64,000 nt of DNA from Rhizobium deserti. GTDB taxonomy: Bacteria; Pseudomonadota; Alphaproteobacteria; Rhizobiales; Rhizobiaceae. The stretch is taken from contig NZ_SMTL01000008.1 of NCBI RefSeq assembly GCF_004358025.1, positions 1-64,000 on the forward strand, written 5' to 3'. Below the pieces are notes generated by a model, which had not been told where the DNA came from, made no database searches, and was given only the letters and a program-made list of their open reading frames with translations. Both the position numbers and the translations under genes were made by a program. This document shows, piece by piece, positions 25,682-34,411 of the stretch (within the stretch, counting starts at the first letter, position 1; each line of letters begins with the position of its first letter).

Positions 25682-26377
25682 TTGGAACCGGTCAATTCTC
25701 TCATAGCAGGAATCGCATTTGGGCAGTTCGGTGCAATCATCTCAGCCATTGCCGCGCTTGGAACGGCTTCATTCGGCCTTGTGGATGCGTCCAAAGCCTT
25801 TAAAGGGGGCATTTCCAATGTCGGGTACGGCTTCATCAAATCGGCCCTGACGCCTTTCGAGGCGGCACTCGCAACAATCGATCGGGCCGACCCTTTTGCC
25901 CTACCGCGGGCAAATTGGCTTAACGGTCTACCGACTTCAGATCAAAAAGCAGCGGCCAGAAATCTCATCAGGCTGGGGTTCAATTCCCATACCGCCGAAA
26001 GAATGGCCGCCAATGTCCTTCCGGACAATGCCGTCTTGCTGAAGGCCATAGCAGTGAAGATCGAGACAGGCGAAGTCCCGACAGAGGTCGAACTAGCGGT
26101 ACTGGCAAGGTTTGACGCTATCATTGATGCCCGGCTCGACTCTGCCTTCGAGCGCGCCGACCAGAAATATCGGAATACGTCTCGCGTGGCGGCAGCCGGC
26201 ATTTCGGTCGTACTTGCGGAAGCAGGCGCCATGTCGGTTTATGGCTCCGCGGGTGCAGACGTCCTTCTTCTTGGACTTATTGTCGGGGTCATTGCCGTCC
26301 CTGTTGCGCCCGTTGCAAAAGATCTCGCGTCAGCCATCTCGACTTCCGTGGCAGCCTTTAAGACCATCAAGCGGTGA
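25682..26377 (+). CDS. Hypothetical membrane protein of the orphan two-gene unit
   Basis: A 231-residue protein with a hydrophobic N-terminal segment (residues 7-32: IAGIAFGQFGAIISAIAALG), a soluble middle region with many charged residues (about 60-165), and a hydrophobic C-terminal hairpin (about 170-215: VLLLGLIVGVIAVPVAPVA). The probable start is TTG 25682 behind AGGGGGC. I do not recognise a family. Its stop overlaps the GTG at 26374 in the next gene's frame, so the two are an operon. The higher AT content just upstream suggests it may have been acquired separately from its neighbours. Confidence 0.65.
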   Translation: MEPVNSLIAGIAFGQFGAIISAIAALGTASFGLVDASKAFKGGISNVGYGFIKSALTPFEAALATIDRADPFALPRANWLNGLPTSDQKAAARNLIRLGFNSHTAERMAANVLPDNAVLLKAIAVKIETGEVPTEVELAVLARFDAIIDARLDSAFERADQKYRNTSRVAAAGISVVLAEAGAMSVYGSAGADVLLLGLIVGVIAVPVAPVAKDLASAISTSVAAFKTIKR

Positions 26378-26382
26378 GGGCT

Positions 26383-27219
26383 ATGACCCTTTTCCTGAAT
26401 TTCCGGACCAGCCCGGTCGGCGGAGCCATCGCCACTCACCCGGCACTTCAAACAGGCAGCGACACATCACCGCTAGCGCCGCTCAACCCGGAAGGGTTCA
26501 AGCGAGCGACAGCAGACAAAGACGTGCTCTTCGCCATCCATGGCTACAACAACAGTCAGCGAGACGCCGTGTGCAAGCTTGCCCGCTTAGACGGCTTGCT
26601 CAAGCTCCCGGAGACGGCCGTCCTTATCGGGATTCTGTGGCCAGGGGACTCGCATGCCGGGTTTGTCAGCTACCCGGTCGAAAAGCCGACAGCTTCACGC
26701 GCAGGCCGTCTCTTCGCTCAGTTCTGCAATAGGGAAATGAAGCAGGCAGCCAGCTTTTCGTTTGTCAGTCACAGCCTGGGGGCGCGCGTCGCTCTTGAAA
26801 CTATTCGTGGCCTAGATGCCGGCGCCCGCTCGGCTTGCCTCATGGCTGCGGCTATCGAGCGCAACTGCCTGGAGAAGGAATATGCCGACGCCTTTGCCAA
26901 GACAGGCCATGTCTATATTCTTGCCTCGATGAAGGATGACGTTTTGCGTCTAGCCTTTCCGCTTGGGAACTTCTTTGGCCACCTCTTAGACCCTACCGGC
27001 AATCCCTTATCGAAAGCGCTTGGCTATTGCGGGCCTCCACGAGCGATAGGCAATATGGTGCGCCCCTGGCAGATCAGTCCGGACCTTGATTATGATCATG
27101 GAGAATATCTGCCGCCGCCAGTGCCGGGTGTTGCCTTTCCCGATCCCAAGGGCACGTGGATGGAGCCGGCAAGTTTTGTCCGTCGAGCGTTCAACCTCCA
27201 GCGGCAGCGGTGGCCATGA
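26383..27219 (+). CDS. Alpha/beta hydrolase (serine esterase/lipase-like), orphan unit
   Basis: A 278-residue alpha/beta hydrolase resembling the DUF900 group. VLFAIHGYNNSQRDA near residue 48 supplies the HG oxyanion motif, and the nucleophile Ser is in FVSHSLGARVALETI near residue 125 (SHSLG). An Asp and a C-terminal DYDHGEYLPP could complete the triad. There is no signal peptide. The start is ATG 26383 or the overlapping GTG 26374. Paired with a membrane protein, it could act on membrane lipids or an acylated substrate (inference). It is followed by cobC on the other strand, 12 bases away. Confidence 0.72.
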   Translation: MTLFLNFRTSPVGGAIATHPALQTGSDTSPLAPLNPEGFKRATADKDVLFAIHGYNNSQRDAVCKLARLDGLLKLPETAVLIGILWPGDSHAGFVSYPVEKPTASRAGRLFAQFCNREMKQAASFSFVSHSLGARVALETIRGLDAGARSACLMAAAIERNCLEKEYADAFAKTGHVYILASMKDDVLRLAFPLGNFFGHLLDPTGNPLSKALGYCGPPRAIGNMVRPWQISPDLDYDHGEYLPPPVPGVAFPDPKGTWMEPASFVRRAFNLQRQRWP

Positions 27220-27231
27220 CCGCACTGAGCC

Positions 27232-28314
27232 TTAGCCTCGCGTAGGATCAAAGGCGCTGAGCGCCTCTTCCACGCGCGGCCAGCCGTACGGATCGGGAAG
27301 GCCGATCCTCAGATCCTCCGGACGCTCCTCAAAGCGGCGTGTGATGATCCCGCGCTTTCCAAGGTGCTGAAACAGCGACTGTGCGCGCCGATCGCGGATA
27401 AGACGGAAGAGCGATGTACCGCCGAAGACCGTCAGGCCCGCCTTGTTCAGCAAGCCATCCAGCCGCGCCGCCTCATCATGCAGTTTTACCTGCATCTCGG
27501 CTTTCCAAGCCGTATCAGCCAAAGCTTCCAAACCCACATGCAGGGCAGGACCAGAAACCGCCCACGGACCCAACTGTGCTTCTATTCTGGCAACGATATC
27601 CGGATGGGCCAGCGCAAATCCGAGCCTCAGGCCCGCCATCCCGTAGAACTTGCCGAAGGAACGCAGCACCACTAGGCCGCCGTGATCCACCAAGCCTGCA
27701 GCACTTTCTGCATCGGAAACATCCATGAAGGCTTCGTCGACCACCAGAAGGCCGCGTCTGGCTTGCATCACGGACGTGAGGGCAAGAAGATCTTTTCGGG
27801 TCACGATGCGGCCGGTGGGATTGTTGGGGTTGACGACGACGGCCAGATCCGCGGATGCCAGCTCATCGAAATCTTCCGTTTCGACCATAGCGAGACCGGC
27901 GAGACGGGCAGCGCGCGCATGTTCCGCATAGGTGGGAGACAGAACAGCGGCCCTGCCTTTCGCCGGGCCGAAGGCCGGATCGGATCGTGGGCCGCCAACA
28001 AGCCCGGCGATGATCGGCAACAGGATCTGCGTACCCGGCGCGGCAACCACGTGCTCCGCAGACGGCGCCTCATAAGCGCGTGCCGCGACCTCCTTCAGCC
28101 GGCATGCCGAATTCGGCTCTGGAAGCCGCGCAAAAACGTTGCCGGGGATGGCAGGGTGTGGATAGGAATAGGGGCTGATGCCGGTGGAAAGATCGATCCA
28201 GGGTTCGGGTGCCTGGGGAAACAGGGCGCGGGCATGGTTGAGATTGCCGCCATGGGCGATCGGGCTGCTGGCTTCAAACAGATCATCGTCCTCTCCACCT
28301 GCTGGGCCCGTCAC
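27232..28314 (-). CDS. cobC: Threonine-phosphate decarboxylase
   Basis: CobC (Salmonella CobD) makes (R)-1-amino-2-propanol phosphate for the cobalamin nucleotide loop. The 360-residue PLP enzyme of the aminotransferase class I fold shows AHGGNLNHARALFPQAP near residue 20, VVNPNNPTGRIV near 158 and the PLP lysine in VLRSFGKFYGMAGLRLGFA near 215. The start is probably GTG 28314, divergent from cobD with only 5 bases between. No strong ribosome site precedes it, so the true start may be a few codons inside. Confidence 0.92.
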   Translation of the reverse strand: MTGPAGGEDDDLFEASSPIAHGGNLNHARALFPQAPEPWIDLSTGISPYSYPHPAIPGNVFARLPEPNSACRLKEVAARAYEAPSAEHVVAAPGTQILLPIIAGLVGGPRSDPAFGPAKGRAAVLSPTYAEHARAARLAGLAMVETEDFDELASADLAVVVNPNNPTGRIVTRKDLLALTSVMQARRGLLVVDEAFMDVSDAESAAGLVDHGGLVVLRSFGKFYGMAGLRLGFALAHPDIVARIEAQLGPWAVSGPALHVGLEALADTAWKAEMQVKLHDEAARLDGLLNKAGLTVFGGTSLFRLIRDRRAQSLFQHLGKRGIITRRFEERPEDLRIGLPDPYGWPRVEEALSAFDPTRG

Positions 28315-28319
28315 TGCTT

Positions 28320-29285
28320 ATGTTCCTTCTTGCTTTCGCTGCTCTCGTCGTGGAGCGGATCATCGGCTACCCGGATTGGCTGTTTCGCCGCATCGGCCAT
28401 CCGGTCACCTGGATCGGCTGGCTGATAACCCAACTGGACGATCGGTGGAATCGCGAGACGGCGGAGTTCCAGGAGCGAAGGCGCATGGGGGTGCTGGCGC
28501 TTCTTGTGCTGATCGGTGCCATGATCGCGATTTCGCTGTTGGTGGAGACGGCACTGCTTTCCGTCGTCATCGGGCCGGTCCTGCTGGTCCTCGTGGCCGC
28601 GACCCTGCCGGCCCAGAAAAGCCTCGACAGTCATGTCGATGCCGTGGCTACCGCCCTGGAAACCGGTGGCATCGAGGCAGGCCGAAAGGCCGTCGCGATG
28701 ATTGTCGGTCGGGACCCGGAACACCTTGACGAGGCCGCAGTCTGCCGGGCGGCGATCGAGAGCCTGGCGGAGAATTTCTCGGACGGTATCGTAGCGCCGG
28801 CCTTGTGGATGGGGGTTGGCGGCCTGATGGGAGGCGCCGTCTACAAGGCGGCCAATACGGCGGACAGCATGATCGGCCATCGCTCGCCACGCCATGAAGC
28901 TTTCGGCTGGGCCGCGGCTCGCTTCGACGACCTGATCAACCTGCCGGCTTCGCGGCTGACGGCCTTGCTGTTTGCGGCAGCCGCCTTCTTCATTGAAGGC
29001 GCTTCGCCCCGCGAGGCGATGCGGGCGGTCCTGCGTGACGCAAAACATCACCGGTCCCCGAATGCCGGCTGGCCGGAAGCGGCCATGGCGGGAGCTTTGG
29101 GAATTGCTCTTGCCGGACCCCGCAGCTACGGCGGCCGGATAATCGAAGCTCGTTTCATGGGCGAAGGCGGCAATCCGCAGCTGACCGTCTGGCATATTCA
29201 CATCGCCTTGAAACTGGCCCGCATTGCCGACGCCATGCTGATCGGCCTGTTCGGGCTGCTGGCTTTGGTCATCTGGCTAATCTGA
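28320..29285 (+). CDS. cobD: Adenosylcobinamide-phosphate synthase (CbiB/CobD)
   Basis: This integral membrane enzyme amidates adenosylcobyric acid with aminopropanol phosphate. It has 321 residues, with hydrophobic spans at the N-terminus, around 57-95, mid-protein and at the C-terminus (LLALVIWLI). Family motifs are [11 protein letters not shown] near residue 26, [20 protein letters not shown] near 142 and [20 protein letters not shown] near 178. The ATG at 28320 stands only 5 bases from the cobC start on the other strand, and its last 17 bases overlap the end of cobQ tail to tail. CobC makes its substrate, so the divergent pair is a functional unit. Confidence 0.93.
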   Translation: MFLLAFAALVVERIIGYPDWLFRRIGHPVTWIGWLITQLDDRWNRETAEFQERRRMGVLALLVLIGAMIAISLLVETALLSVVIGPVLLVLVAATLPAQKSLDSHVDAVATALETGGIEAGRKAVAMIVGRDPEHLDEAAVCRAAIESLAENFSDGIVAPALWMGVGGLMGGAVYKAANTADSMIGHRSPRHEAFGWAAARFDDLINLPASRLTALLFAAAAFFIEGASPREAMRAVLRDAKHHRSPNAGWPEAAMAGALGIALAGPRSYGGRIIEARFMGEGGNPQLTVWHIHIALKLARIADAMLIGLFGLLALVIWLI

Positions 29286-30738
29286 GCAGTGCGTCAAGCT
29301 CGAGATGCTGTTCCATGTGCGCAGCCAGGCGATCCAGAACCTCCTCGATCCCCGCCTCGTAATCCAGCTCCGATGCCGAGCCGCCGAGCCGCATCAGCCA
29401 GCTCGTGCGTTGGCGGTCGTCCGCAAACAGACCATGCAGGTAAGTACCCCAGACGCGCCCATCGGCAGACCTTGCGCCATCCGCTCCACTTGCGAGCGTC
29501 GAGAACGGCCGCGCGCAATCAGGCCCGAAGGTTCGGCCGACATGCATTTCATAGCCGGATAACGAGATCGTGTCGAAACTGGTGCCTTGCGCGGCCTCTA
29601 GCCGCTTTTCGCCTGTCAACACCGTTTCGACATCGAGCAAGCCGAGGCCCTTGACCGTGCCCGGCGGCCCCTCGATGCCGTCAGGATCGGAAATCATTCT
29701 TCCCAGCATCTGATAGCCGCCGCATAGCCCGAGCACGCGGGCACCACGACGGTGGTGGGCGGCAATGTCCACGTCGAACCCGGCCTCCCGAAGCGCCGCC
29801 AGATCTGCAATGGTCGCCTTGGAACCGACCAGCAGCACGAGATCGCAGTCAGCGGGAATAACCTGACCGCTGCGGATGCGCATGAGTTCCAGCTGCGGCT
29901 CCGCTTCCAGCGGATCGAGATCGTCGAAATTCGAGATATGCGGCAGGATCGGCACGGCGATCCTGATCTTGGCGCTGCACCGGCGCACGCCGGCACCTTG
30001 GAGACCCAGGGCATCCTCCGCCGGCAGCCGTGCCGCATCGGCAAAATGCGGCAGGAGGCCCATGGAGCGCCAACCCGTATGCTCGGCGATCAAGCGCATG
30101 CCATCGGCAAACAAGGCGGGATCGCCGCGGAAGCGATTGACGATGAAGCCGCCGATCATTTCGGCGTCTTGCGGTTCGATTACCAACTTTGTGCCGGCTA
30201 GGCTCGCAATGACGCCGCCGCGGTCGATATCGCCGATCAGAACGACGGGCACATCCGCGGCGCGGGCAAAGCCCATATTGGCAATGTCGTTGCGACGAAG
30301 GTTGATTTCCGAGGCGCTGCCGGCGCCCTCGACCAGCACCAGATCGGCCTGCGCCTTGAGATGTTCAAAACTCTGCAGCACCCGCGGCAGCAATTCGGGC
30401 TTAAGTTTCTGATAGTCGGCGGCCTTGGCGTTGCCTTCGACCCTGCCCTGGACGACCACCTGCGCGCCGACATCGCTTTGCGGCTTCAGAAGGACGGGGT
30501 TCATATGGACGCTGAGGGGCACTTTCGCCGCCCTTGCCTGAAGCGCCTGAGCTCGGCCGATCTCCCCGCCATCGGCGGTGACAGCTGCATTGTTCGACAT
30601 GTTCTGCGGCTTGAACGGCATGATCCTGAGGCCGCGCAAGGTGAAGGCGCGGGCGAGCCCCGCCACGACCAGCGACTTGCCCACATCCGAGCCGGTCCCC
30701 TGGAACATCAAGGCGCGCGCCGGGCCGCTCCCACCCAT
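29269..30738 (-). CDS. cobQ: Cobyric acid synthase (amidates four side chains)
   Basis: CobQ uses glutamine and ATP to amidate carboxylates b, d, e and g of adenosylcobyrinic acid a,c-diamide. The 489-residue protein has an N-terminal dethiobiotin-synthase-like domain with the P-loop [12 protein letters not shown] near residue 11 and [13 protein letters not shown] near 40, then a class I glutaminase-like domain with the Cys in [14 protein letters not shown] near 340. The start is ATG 30738. It follows cobO by 3 bases in the leftward riboswitch-controlled operon (cbtB-cbtA-cobO-cobQ). Confidence 0.95.
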   Translation of the reverse strand: MGGSGPARALMFQGTGSDVGKSLVVAGLARAFTLRGLRIMPFKPQNMSNNAAVTADGGEIGRAQALQARAAKVPLSVHMNPVLLKPQSDVGAQVVVQGRVEGNAKAADYQKLKPELLPRVLQSFEHLKAQADLVLVEGAGSASEINLRRNDIANMGFARAADVPVVLIGDIDRGGVIASLAGTKLVIEPQDAEMIGGFIVNRFRGDPALFADGMRLIAEHTGWRSMGLLPHFADAARLPAEDALGLQGAGVRRCSAKIRIAVPILPHISNFDDLDPLEAEPQLELMRIRSGQVIPADCDLVLLVGSKATIADLAALREAGFDVDIAAHHRRGARVLGLCGGYQMLGRMISDPDGIEGPPGTVKGLGLLDVETVLTGEKRLEAAQGTSFDTISLSGYEMHVGRTFGPDCARPFSTLASGADGARSADGRVWGTYLHGLFADDRQRTSWLMRLGGSASELDYEAGIEEVLDRLAAHMEQHLELDALLRLAR

Positions 30739-30741
30739 GGC

Positions 30742-31356
30742 CTAGAACTCTATGCCGGCCTGAGCCTTCACGCCGGCCTTGAAGTGGTGTTTCACGAGCG
30801 TCATTTCGGTGACCAGATCGGCCGCCTCGATCAGCGCGAGCTTGGCATTGCGGCCGGTCACAACGACGTGCAGGTCCACCCGACGGGCTTCGAGGGCGGC
30901 AATCACCTCGTCCAGCTCGAGATAGTCGTAGCGCAAGGCGATGTTGAGCTCGTCCAGGATGACCAGACCGATCGTCTCGTCCGCCATCAGGTCGAGCGCC
31001 TTTGCCCAGGCCCTTTCGGCAGCGACGATGTCCCGCTGCAAATTCTGGGTTTCCCAGGTAAAGCCTTCGCCCATCGTGTGCCAGACGACCCTGTCGCCGA
31101 ACACGGCGAATGCCGGCTGCTCGCCTGTGGACCAGGCGCCCTTGATGAATTGCACCACGCCGACGCGGCGGTTACGTCCCAGCATGCGCAGCGCAAGCCC
31201 GAAAGCAGCCGTGGACTTGCCCTTGCCGGAACCCGTATGGACCATGAGAAGACCTTTTTCCAAGGTCTTCTCGGCCACTTCCGCATCCTGCACCGTCTTG
31301 CGGTTGGCCATCTTGGCGCGATGACGCTCTTCAGCCGCCGGATCGATCTGCTTCAC
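30742..31356 (-). CDS. cobO: Cob(I)yrinic acid a,c-diamide adenosyltransferase
   Basis: CobO (BtuR family) transfers adenosyl from ATP to the corrin cobalt. The 204-residue protein has the P-loop VHTGSGKGKSTAAFGLALR near residue 41, VVQFIKGAWSTGE near 68, and ILDELNIALRYDYL near 134. The start is GTG 31356, overlapping the cbtA stop in GTGA. Substrate type and family length (about 200) agree. It belongs to the leftward riboswitch-controlled operon. Confidence 0.95.
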   Translation of the reverse strand: MKQIDPAAEERHRAKMANRKTVQDAEVAEKTLEKGLLMVHTGSGKGKSTAAFGLALRMLGRNRRVGVVQFIKGAWSTGEQPAFAVFGDRVVWHTMGEGFTWETQNLQRDIVAAERAWAKALDLMADETIGLVILDELNIALRYDYLELDEVIAALEARRVDLHVVVTGRNAKLALIEAADLVTEMTLVKHHFKAGVKAQAGIEF

Positions 31357-32117
31357 CGGGATACAAGCCCAGGCGCCGCGTTCGCGGCAGCCTCTTCGCC
31401 TGACCGAAACTTCGCGCGAACCAGTGCCGCCAGCGTCCCAAGCACCGCCCAGAAGACGAGGTTAGTCGCGAAGACTGCATTGACGAAGCGCGCCTCCAGA
31501 TCCATCGGAACGGCGGTCTCATGGCTCGGTGGCAGGGGCGCGCCGACCAGATGGGGCGCAATGAGCAGGAGGATTGCGAGGACGGCAAGCACGGCGGAGT
31601 GGGAATAGGCAAGGAGGCCAAGGCTGACGGCGGTGCAGGCTGCCGTGGCGATCCACCAGACCTGACGCGGGCCAAGTTCCGCAGCCGGCATGCCTGGCAA
31701 TTCAGGCGGCAATCCAAGGCCGGGCGCCAGAACGACTGCTACAAATCCGGCAATGCCGAACAGGAGCCCGCTGCGCCAATTGTTCAGTCCGCCCATAGCC
31801 TCGCAGACGGCGACGAACACCAGGGCAAAGCCGATGCCGGAAAGCATGTTTGCAGCAGCCGTGTAAAGAAAGCGCTCGAGCCCATCCGCGGGCGTCCACG
31901 CGCCCTCATGATGGTGCTCGTGTGAAGGCGCAGCAGCGCCTGCGCTTGGGACGGCTTCATGGCTATGGCTGTGGCCCGCTCCGGGAGCGGCATTTTCGAA
32001 GACTTCCGCCTGCAGAATAAGCGGCACGGTCGACAGGCTCTGCATCACGGTAAGCAGCAATCCGGACAATAGTCCGGCGACCACCGCCGTCAGGACGATG
32101 TTACGAAACAGCGACAT
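31353..32117 (-). CDS. cbtA: Cobalt transporter subunit CbtA
   Basis: CbtA is a predicted cobalt uptake permease found with B12 riboswitches. The 254-residue protein begins with a transmembrane helix (FRNIVLTAVVAGLLSGLLLT). A His-rich loop follows (GHSHSHEA and SHEHHHEG, about residues 48-72) that probably binds metal, and then several more hydrophobic spans. The ATG at 32117 has GGAAA upstream, 12 bases after cbtB. The cobalt role is known for the family from context rather than from direct transport assays. Confidence 0.9.
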   Translation of the reverse strand: MSLFRNIVLTAVVAGLLSGLLLTVMQSLSTVPLILQAEVFENAAPGAGHSHSHEAVPSAGAAAPSHEHHHEGAWTPADGLERFLYTAAANMLSGIGFALVFVAVCEAMGGLNNWRSGLLFGIAGFVAVVLAPGLGLPPELPGMPAAELGPRQVWWIATAACTAVSLGLLAYSHSAVLAVLAILLLIAPHLVGAPLPPSHETAVPMDLEARFVNAVFATNLVFWAVLGTLAALVRAKFRSGEEAAANAAPGLVSR

Positions 32118-32129
32118 TATTGGATTTCC

Positions 32130-32306
32130 TCAGTGGCAGGGGAAGGCGAGCGAGTGGCGCGTATCATGGGCGGCATTGTGGACGACTTCCAGATGCGAGA
32201 AGCCGACAAAGCCAACGATGAACAGGCCGAGCAGGGCCGTCATGCTGAGGGGAATGATCTTCGAAGCGGAAATGCTGACTGCGCTTGCAGCAGAATTCGT
32301 AACCAT
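32130..32306 (-). CDS. cbtB: Cobalt transporter subunit CbtB
   Basis: A 58-residue small membrane protein with one transmembrane helix (about residues 18-37: IPLSMTALLGLFIVGFVGF) and a C-terminal metal-binding tail EVVHNAAHDTRHSLAFPCH with three His and a Cys. This matches CbtB, the partner of CbtA. The start is ATG 32306. It is the first gene downstream of the leftward cobalamin riboswitch. Confidence 0.9.
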   Translation of the reverse strand: MVTNSAASAVSISASKIIPLSMTALLGLFIVGFVGFSHLEVVHNAAHDTRHSLAFPCH

Positions 32307-32357
32307 GGTCTCGTCCTTTCGCCCTCCACCCGAGGGCCGTTTACGTTACTCAAGCCT

Positions 32358-32540
32358 CTGGCAGGTCTCCTGGCTCGCGGATCGGACGCCTTTTCCCGCC
32401 TTCCCGGATTTCTCCAGTGGCGTCGCGGCTGGAAGGCCGCGTGGGCAAAGACTTTCCGCTTACAGTTGCGGGGGCAGCCGCGGCATTGACGAAGAAGCTC
32501 GTCGCACCGCATTCCCTCGAAACCCTTTCGGGCACCATAG
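32358..32540 (-). ncRNA. Cobalamin riboswitch (leftward)
   Basis: Read on the minus strand, the adenosylcobalamin aptamer shows GAATGCGGTGCGAC (32514-32501), the core GCTGCCCCCGCAACTGTA (within 32480-32461), and the B12 box AGCCAGGAGACCTGCC (32375-32360). It ends about 50 bases before cbtB. It should switch off cobalt import and cobO/cobQ when B12 is plentiful. A 30-base stretch is identical to the rightward riboswitch. Confidence 0.93.
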
Positions 32541-32624
32541 GCTTGGGCACTATAGACGAATTCGGCACGACGGCAATCGCCTTTGCGACGCATTGACAGG
32601 CACGGGCAACGGGGCTTAGGTGAG

Positions 32625-32806
32625 ACCCAACGGTCCTTTTCCGGCAACGGGAAGGGCTAAGAGAGAATGCGGTGCGACCCTGTCACAAGGGTCAATGCCG
32701 CGGCTGCCCCCGCAACTGTAGGCGGTGAGCCATTTGCCGAAAAGCCACTGGGACAACCGGGAAGGCAGGCAAACGGCGACGACCCGCGAGCCAGGAGACC
32801 TGCCGT
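32625..32806 (+). ncRNA. Cobalamin riboswitch (rightward)
   Basis: The aptamer shows GAATGCGGTGCGAC (32665-32678), GCTGCCCCCGCAACTGTA (32703-32720) and the B12 box AGCCAGGAGACCTGCC (32789-32804). It lies about 110 bases before the DUF1636 gene and should control the long rightward operon (DUF1636, cobW, cobN, cobG and on). Confidence 0.94.
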
Positions 32807-32920
32807 TCCATATGCCGGCTTCAACGGGCGGGGTGCTCCGGAGAAGATCATTAATCAGCGCAGGTGACTTGTCCCCTGTGCAGCGCCCCGATTGAACCCA
32901 TGCGGGATGCGCACCGAGCG

Positions 32921-33331
32921 ATGACTGACAAGCAGCAAGACGATCCGGCAGCAGCCGATGGCGCAGATGTGACGATCTTCGTCTGCACCAATTGCCGCGA
33001 GGCCGCCGATAGCGAAGCCCGCCCAGGTATCGCCCTGATCGAAGCCCTGCGCCAGGCGGCCCTGGACAAGCGGCTCACCGTCAAGCCGGTAACCTGCCTG
33101 GCCAATTGCGAGAAGAGCCCGAGCGCCGCCTTCAACCACCGTTCCGGCTGGTCTTACGTGTTCGGCCACCTGTCGCTGGACAATGTCGACGACATCATCG
33201 CCGGCGCCATGATGCTGGTCAGCGACGACCGTGGCTTCCTTCCCCTTCGCGGCCGCCCCGCCTGCCTGCGCGGCAAGGGCATGACGGCACGCGTTCCGCC
33301 TTTCCATCATTACGAGGACATGCCCCAATGA
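32921..33331 (+). CDS. DUF1636 metal-binding protein, first gene of the cobW-cobN operon
   Basis: A small protein of about 136 residues with the pattern VCTNCREAA near residue 24 and VTCLANCEKSPSAAF near 58. This Cys arrangement is like thioredoxin-fold [2Fe-2S] ferredoxins and typical of DUF1636. It sits between the riboswitch and cobW and overlaps cobW in ATGA. A role in metal delivery or redox for cobalt insertion is likely from context but unproven. The start is uncertain: GTG 32864, ATG 32900 and ATG 32921 are all in frame; I favour 32921 because the Cys domain begins soon after it. Confidence 0.8.
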   Translation: MTDKQQDDPAAADGADVTIFVCTNCREAADSEARPGIALIEALRQAALDKRLTVKPVTCLANCEKSPSAAFNHRSGWSYVFGHLSLDNVDDIIAGAMMLVSDDRGFLPLRGRPACLRGKGMTARVPPFHHYEDMPQ

Positions 33332-34383
33332 GCGCTTCTTCCGCCCCTGCTTACAATTTCGGGCGCGTTCCCTGCACCGTCGTCACCGGCTTCCTTGGGG
33401 CCGGCAAGACAACGTTGATCCGCAACCTGATCGAGACCCTCGAAGGCAAGCGCCTGGCGATCATCGTCAATGAATTCGGTGACGTCGGCATAGACGGCGA
33501 GGTTCTGAAAGGCTGCGGCATCGAGACCTGCCCGGAAGACAATATCATCGAGCTGGCCAATGGATGCATCTGCTGCACGGTGGCTGACGATTTCGTGCCG
33601 GCCATCGACCGGATCCTGGCCATGCAGCCCCGCGTCGATCACATCCTGATCGAGACCTCCGGCCTGGCCCTGCCAAAGCCGCTGGTTCAGGCGTTTCAGT
33701 GGCCGGACGTCAAGGCCCGGGTGACGGTGGATGGCGTGATCGCCGTCGTGGACGGTGTTGCGCTGGCGGAAGGCCGCGTGGCCGACGATCATGACGCGCT
33801 GGAGGCCCAACGCCAGGCGGACAGCTCCATCGATCACGACGATCCGGTGGAGGAAGTGTTCGACGACCAGGTTGCCTGCGCCGACATGATCGTGCTCACC
33901 AAGACCGACCTCCTGGACCAAGCAGGCCTCGCCGCTGCCAAGGGTCGCCTGCAGGCACATTTGCCGAGGGCGGTGAAGATCGTGACCGCCGCCAATGGGG
34001 CAGTGGACCCGGCTATATTGATTGGCCTTGGCCTTGCCGTGGAAGACGATATCGAAAACCGCAAGACCCATCACGATGACGAACTCGACCATGATCACGA
34101 CGATTTCGACAGCTTCGTCGTTGATCTTCCAATGGTTGCCGATGCCGAGGAACTGGCCGCCCGCATTTCCGCCACGGCCGAAGCGGAAAACGTGCTGCGC
34201 ATAAAAGGCTTCGTGGAAGTCGCTAACAAGCCGATGCGCCTTCAAGTGCAGGCGGTAGGATCACGCGTGAACCATTATTTCGACCGCGCCTGGGGTGCGG
34301 ATGAAGCCCGCCAGAGCCGCCTAGTGGTGATTGGCGAAAAGGGTCTGGACCGGGCCGCAATCGAAAAGATGCTCGCCGCCTAA
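33328..34383 (+). CDS. cobW: Cobalamin biosynthesis GTPase/metallochaperone CobW
   Basis: CobW is a G3E-family GTPase thought to deliver Co(II) to the cobaltochelatase. The 351-residue protein has the P-loop VVTGFLGAGKTTLIRNL near residue 17, the CxCC metal site ELANGCICCTVADDF near 74, the G4-type LTKTDLLDQ near 191, and a His/Asp-rich loop (HHDDELDHDHDDFD near 249) before the C-terminal domain. The start is ATG 33328 in the stop of the preceding gene; the longer open frame back to 33106 overlaps that gene and is not supported. cobN follows after 28 bases. Confidence 0.95.
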   Translation: MSASSAPAYNFGRVPCTVVTGFLGAGKTTLIRNLIETLEGKRLAIIVNEFGDVGIDGEVLKGCGIETCPEDNIIELANGCICCTVADDFVPAIDRILAMQPRVDHILIETSGLALPKPLVQAFQWPDVKARVTVDGVIAVVDGVALAEGRVADDHDALEAQRQADSSIDHDDPVEEVFDDQVACADMIVLTKTDLLDQAGLAAAKGRLQAHLPRAVKIVTAANGAVDPAILIGLGLAVEDDIENRKTHHDDELDHDHDDFDSFVVDLPMVADAEELAARISATAEAENVLRIKGFVEVANKPMRLQVQAVGSRVNHYFDRAWGADEARQSRLVVIGEKGLDRAAIEKMLAA

Positions 34384-34411
34384 GGCTGCAAGGAACGAAG
34401 CCGGGAAAAGG

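Noticed and set aside
30361-31608. Plus-strand frame of 415 codons opposite cobQ/cobO/cbtA
   Set aside because: Spans three well-supported minus-strand genes in antisense and has no recognisable domains.
32864-32920. GTG 32864 as start of the DUF1636 gene
   Set aside because: Possible, but the extra residues (including a CPLC motif) precede the usual domain start and have no clear ribosome site, so ATG 32921 was preferred with low certainty.
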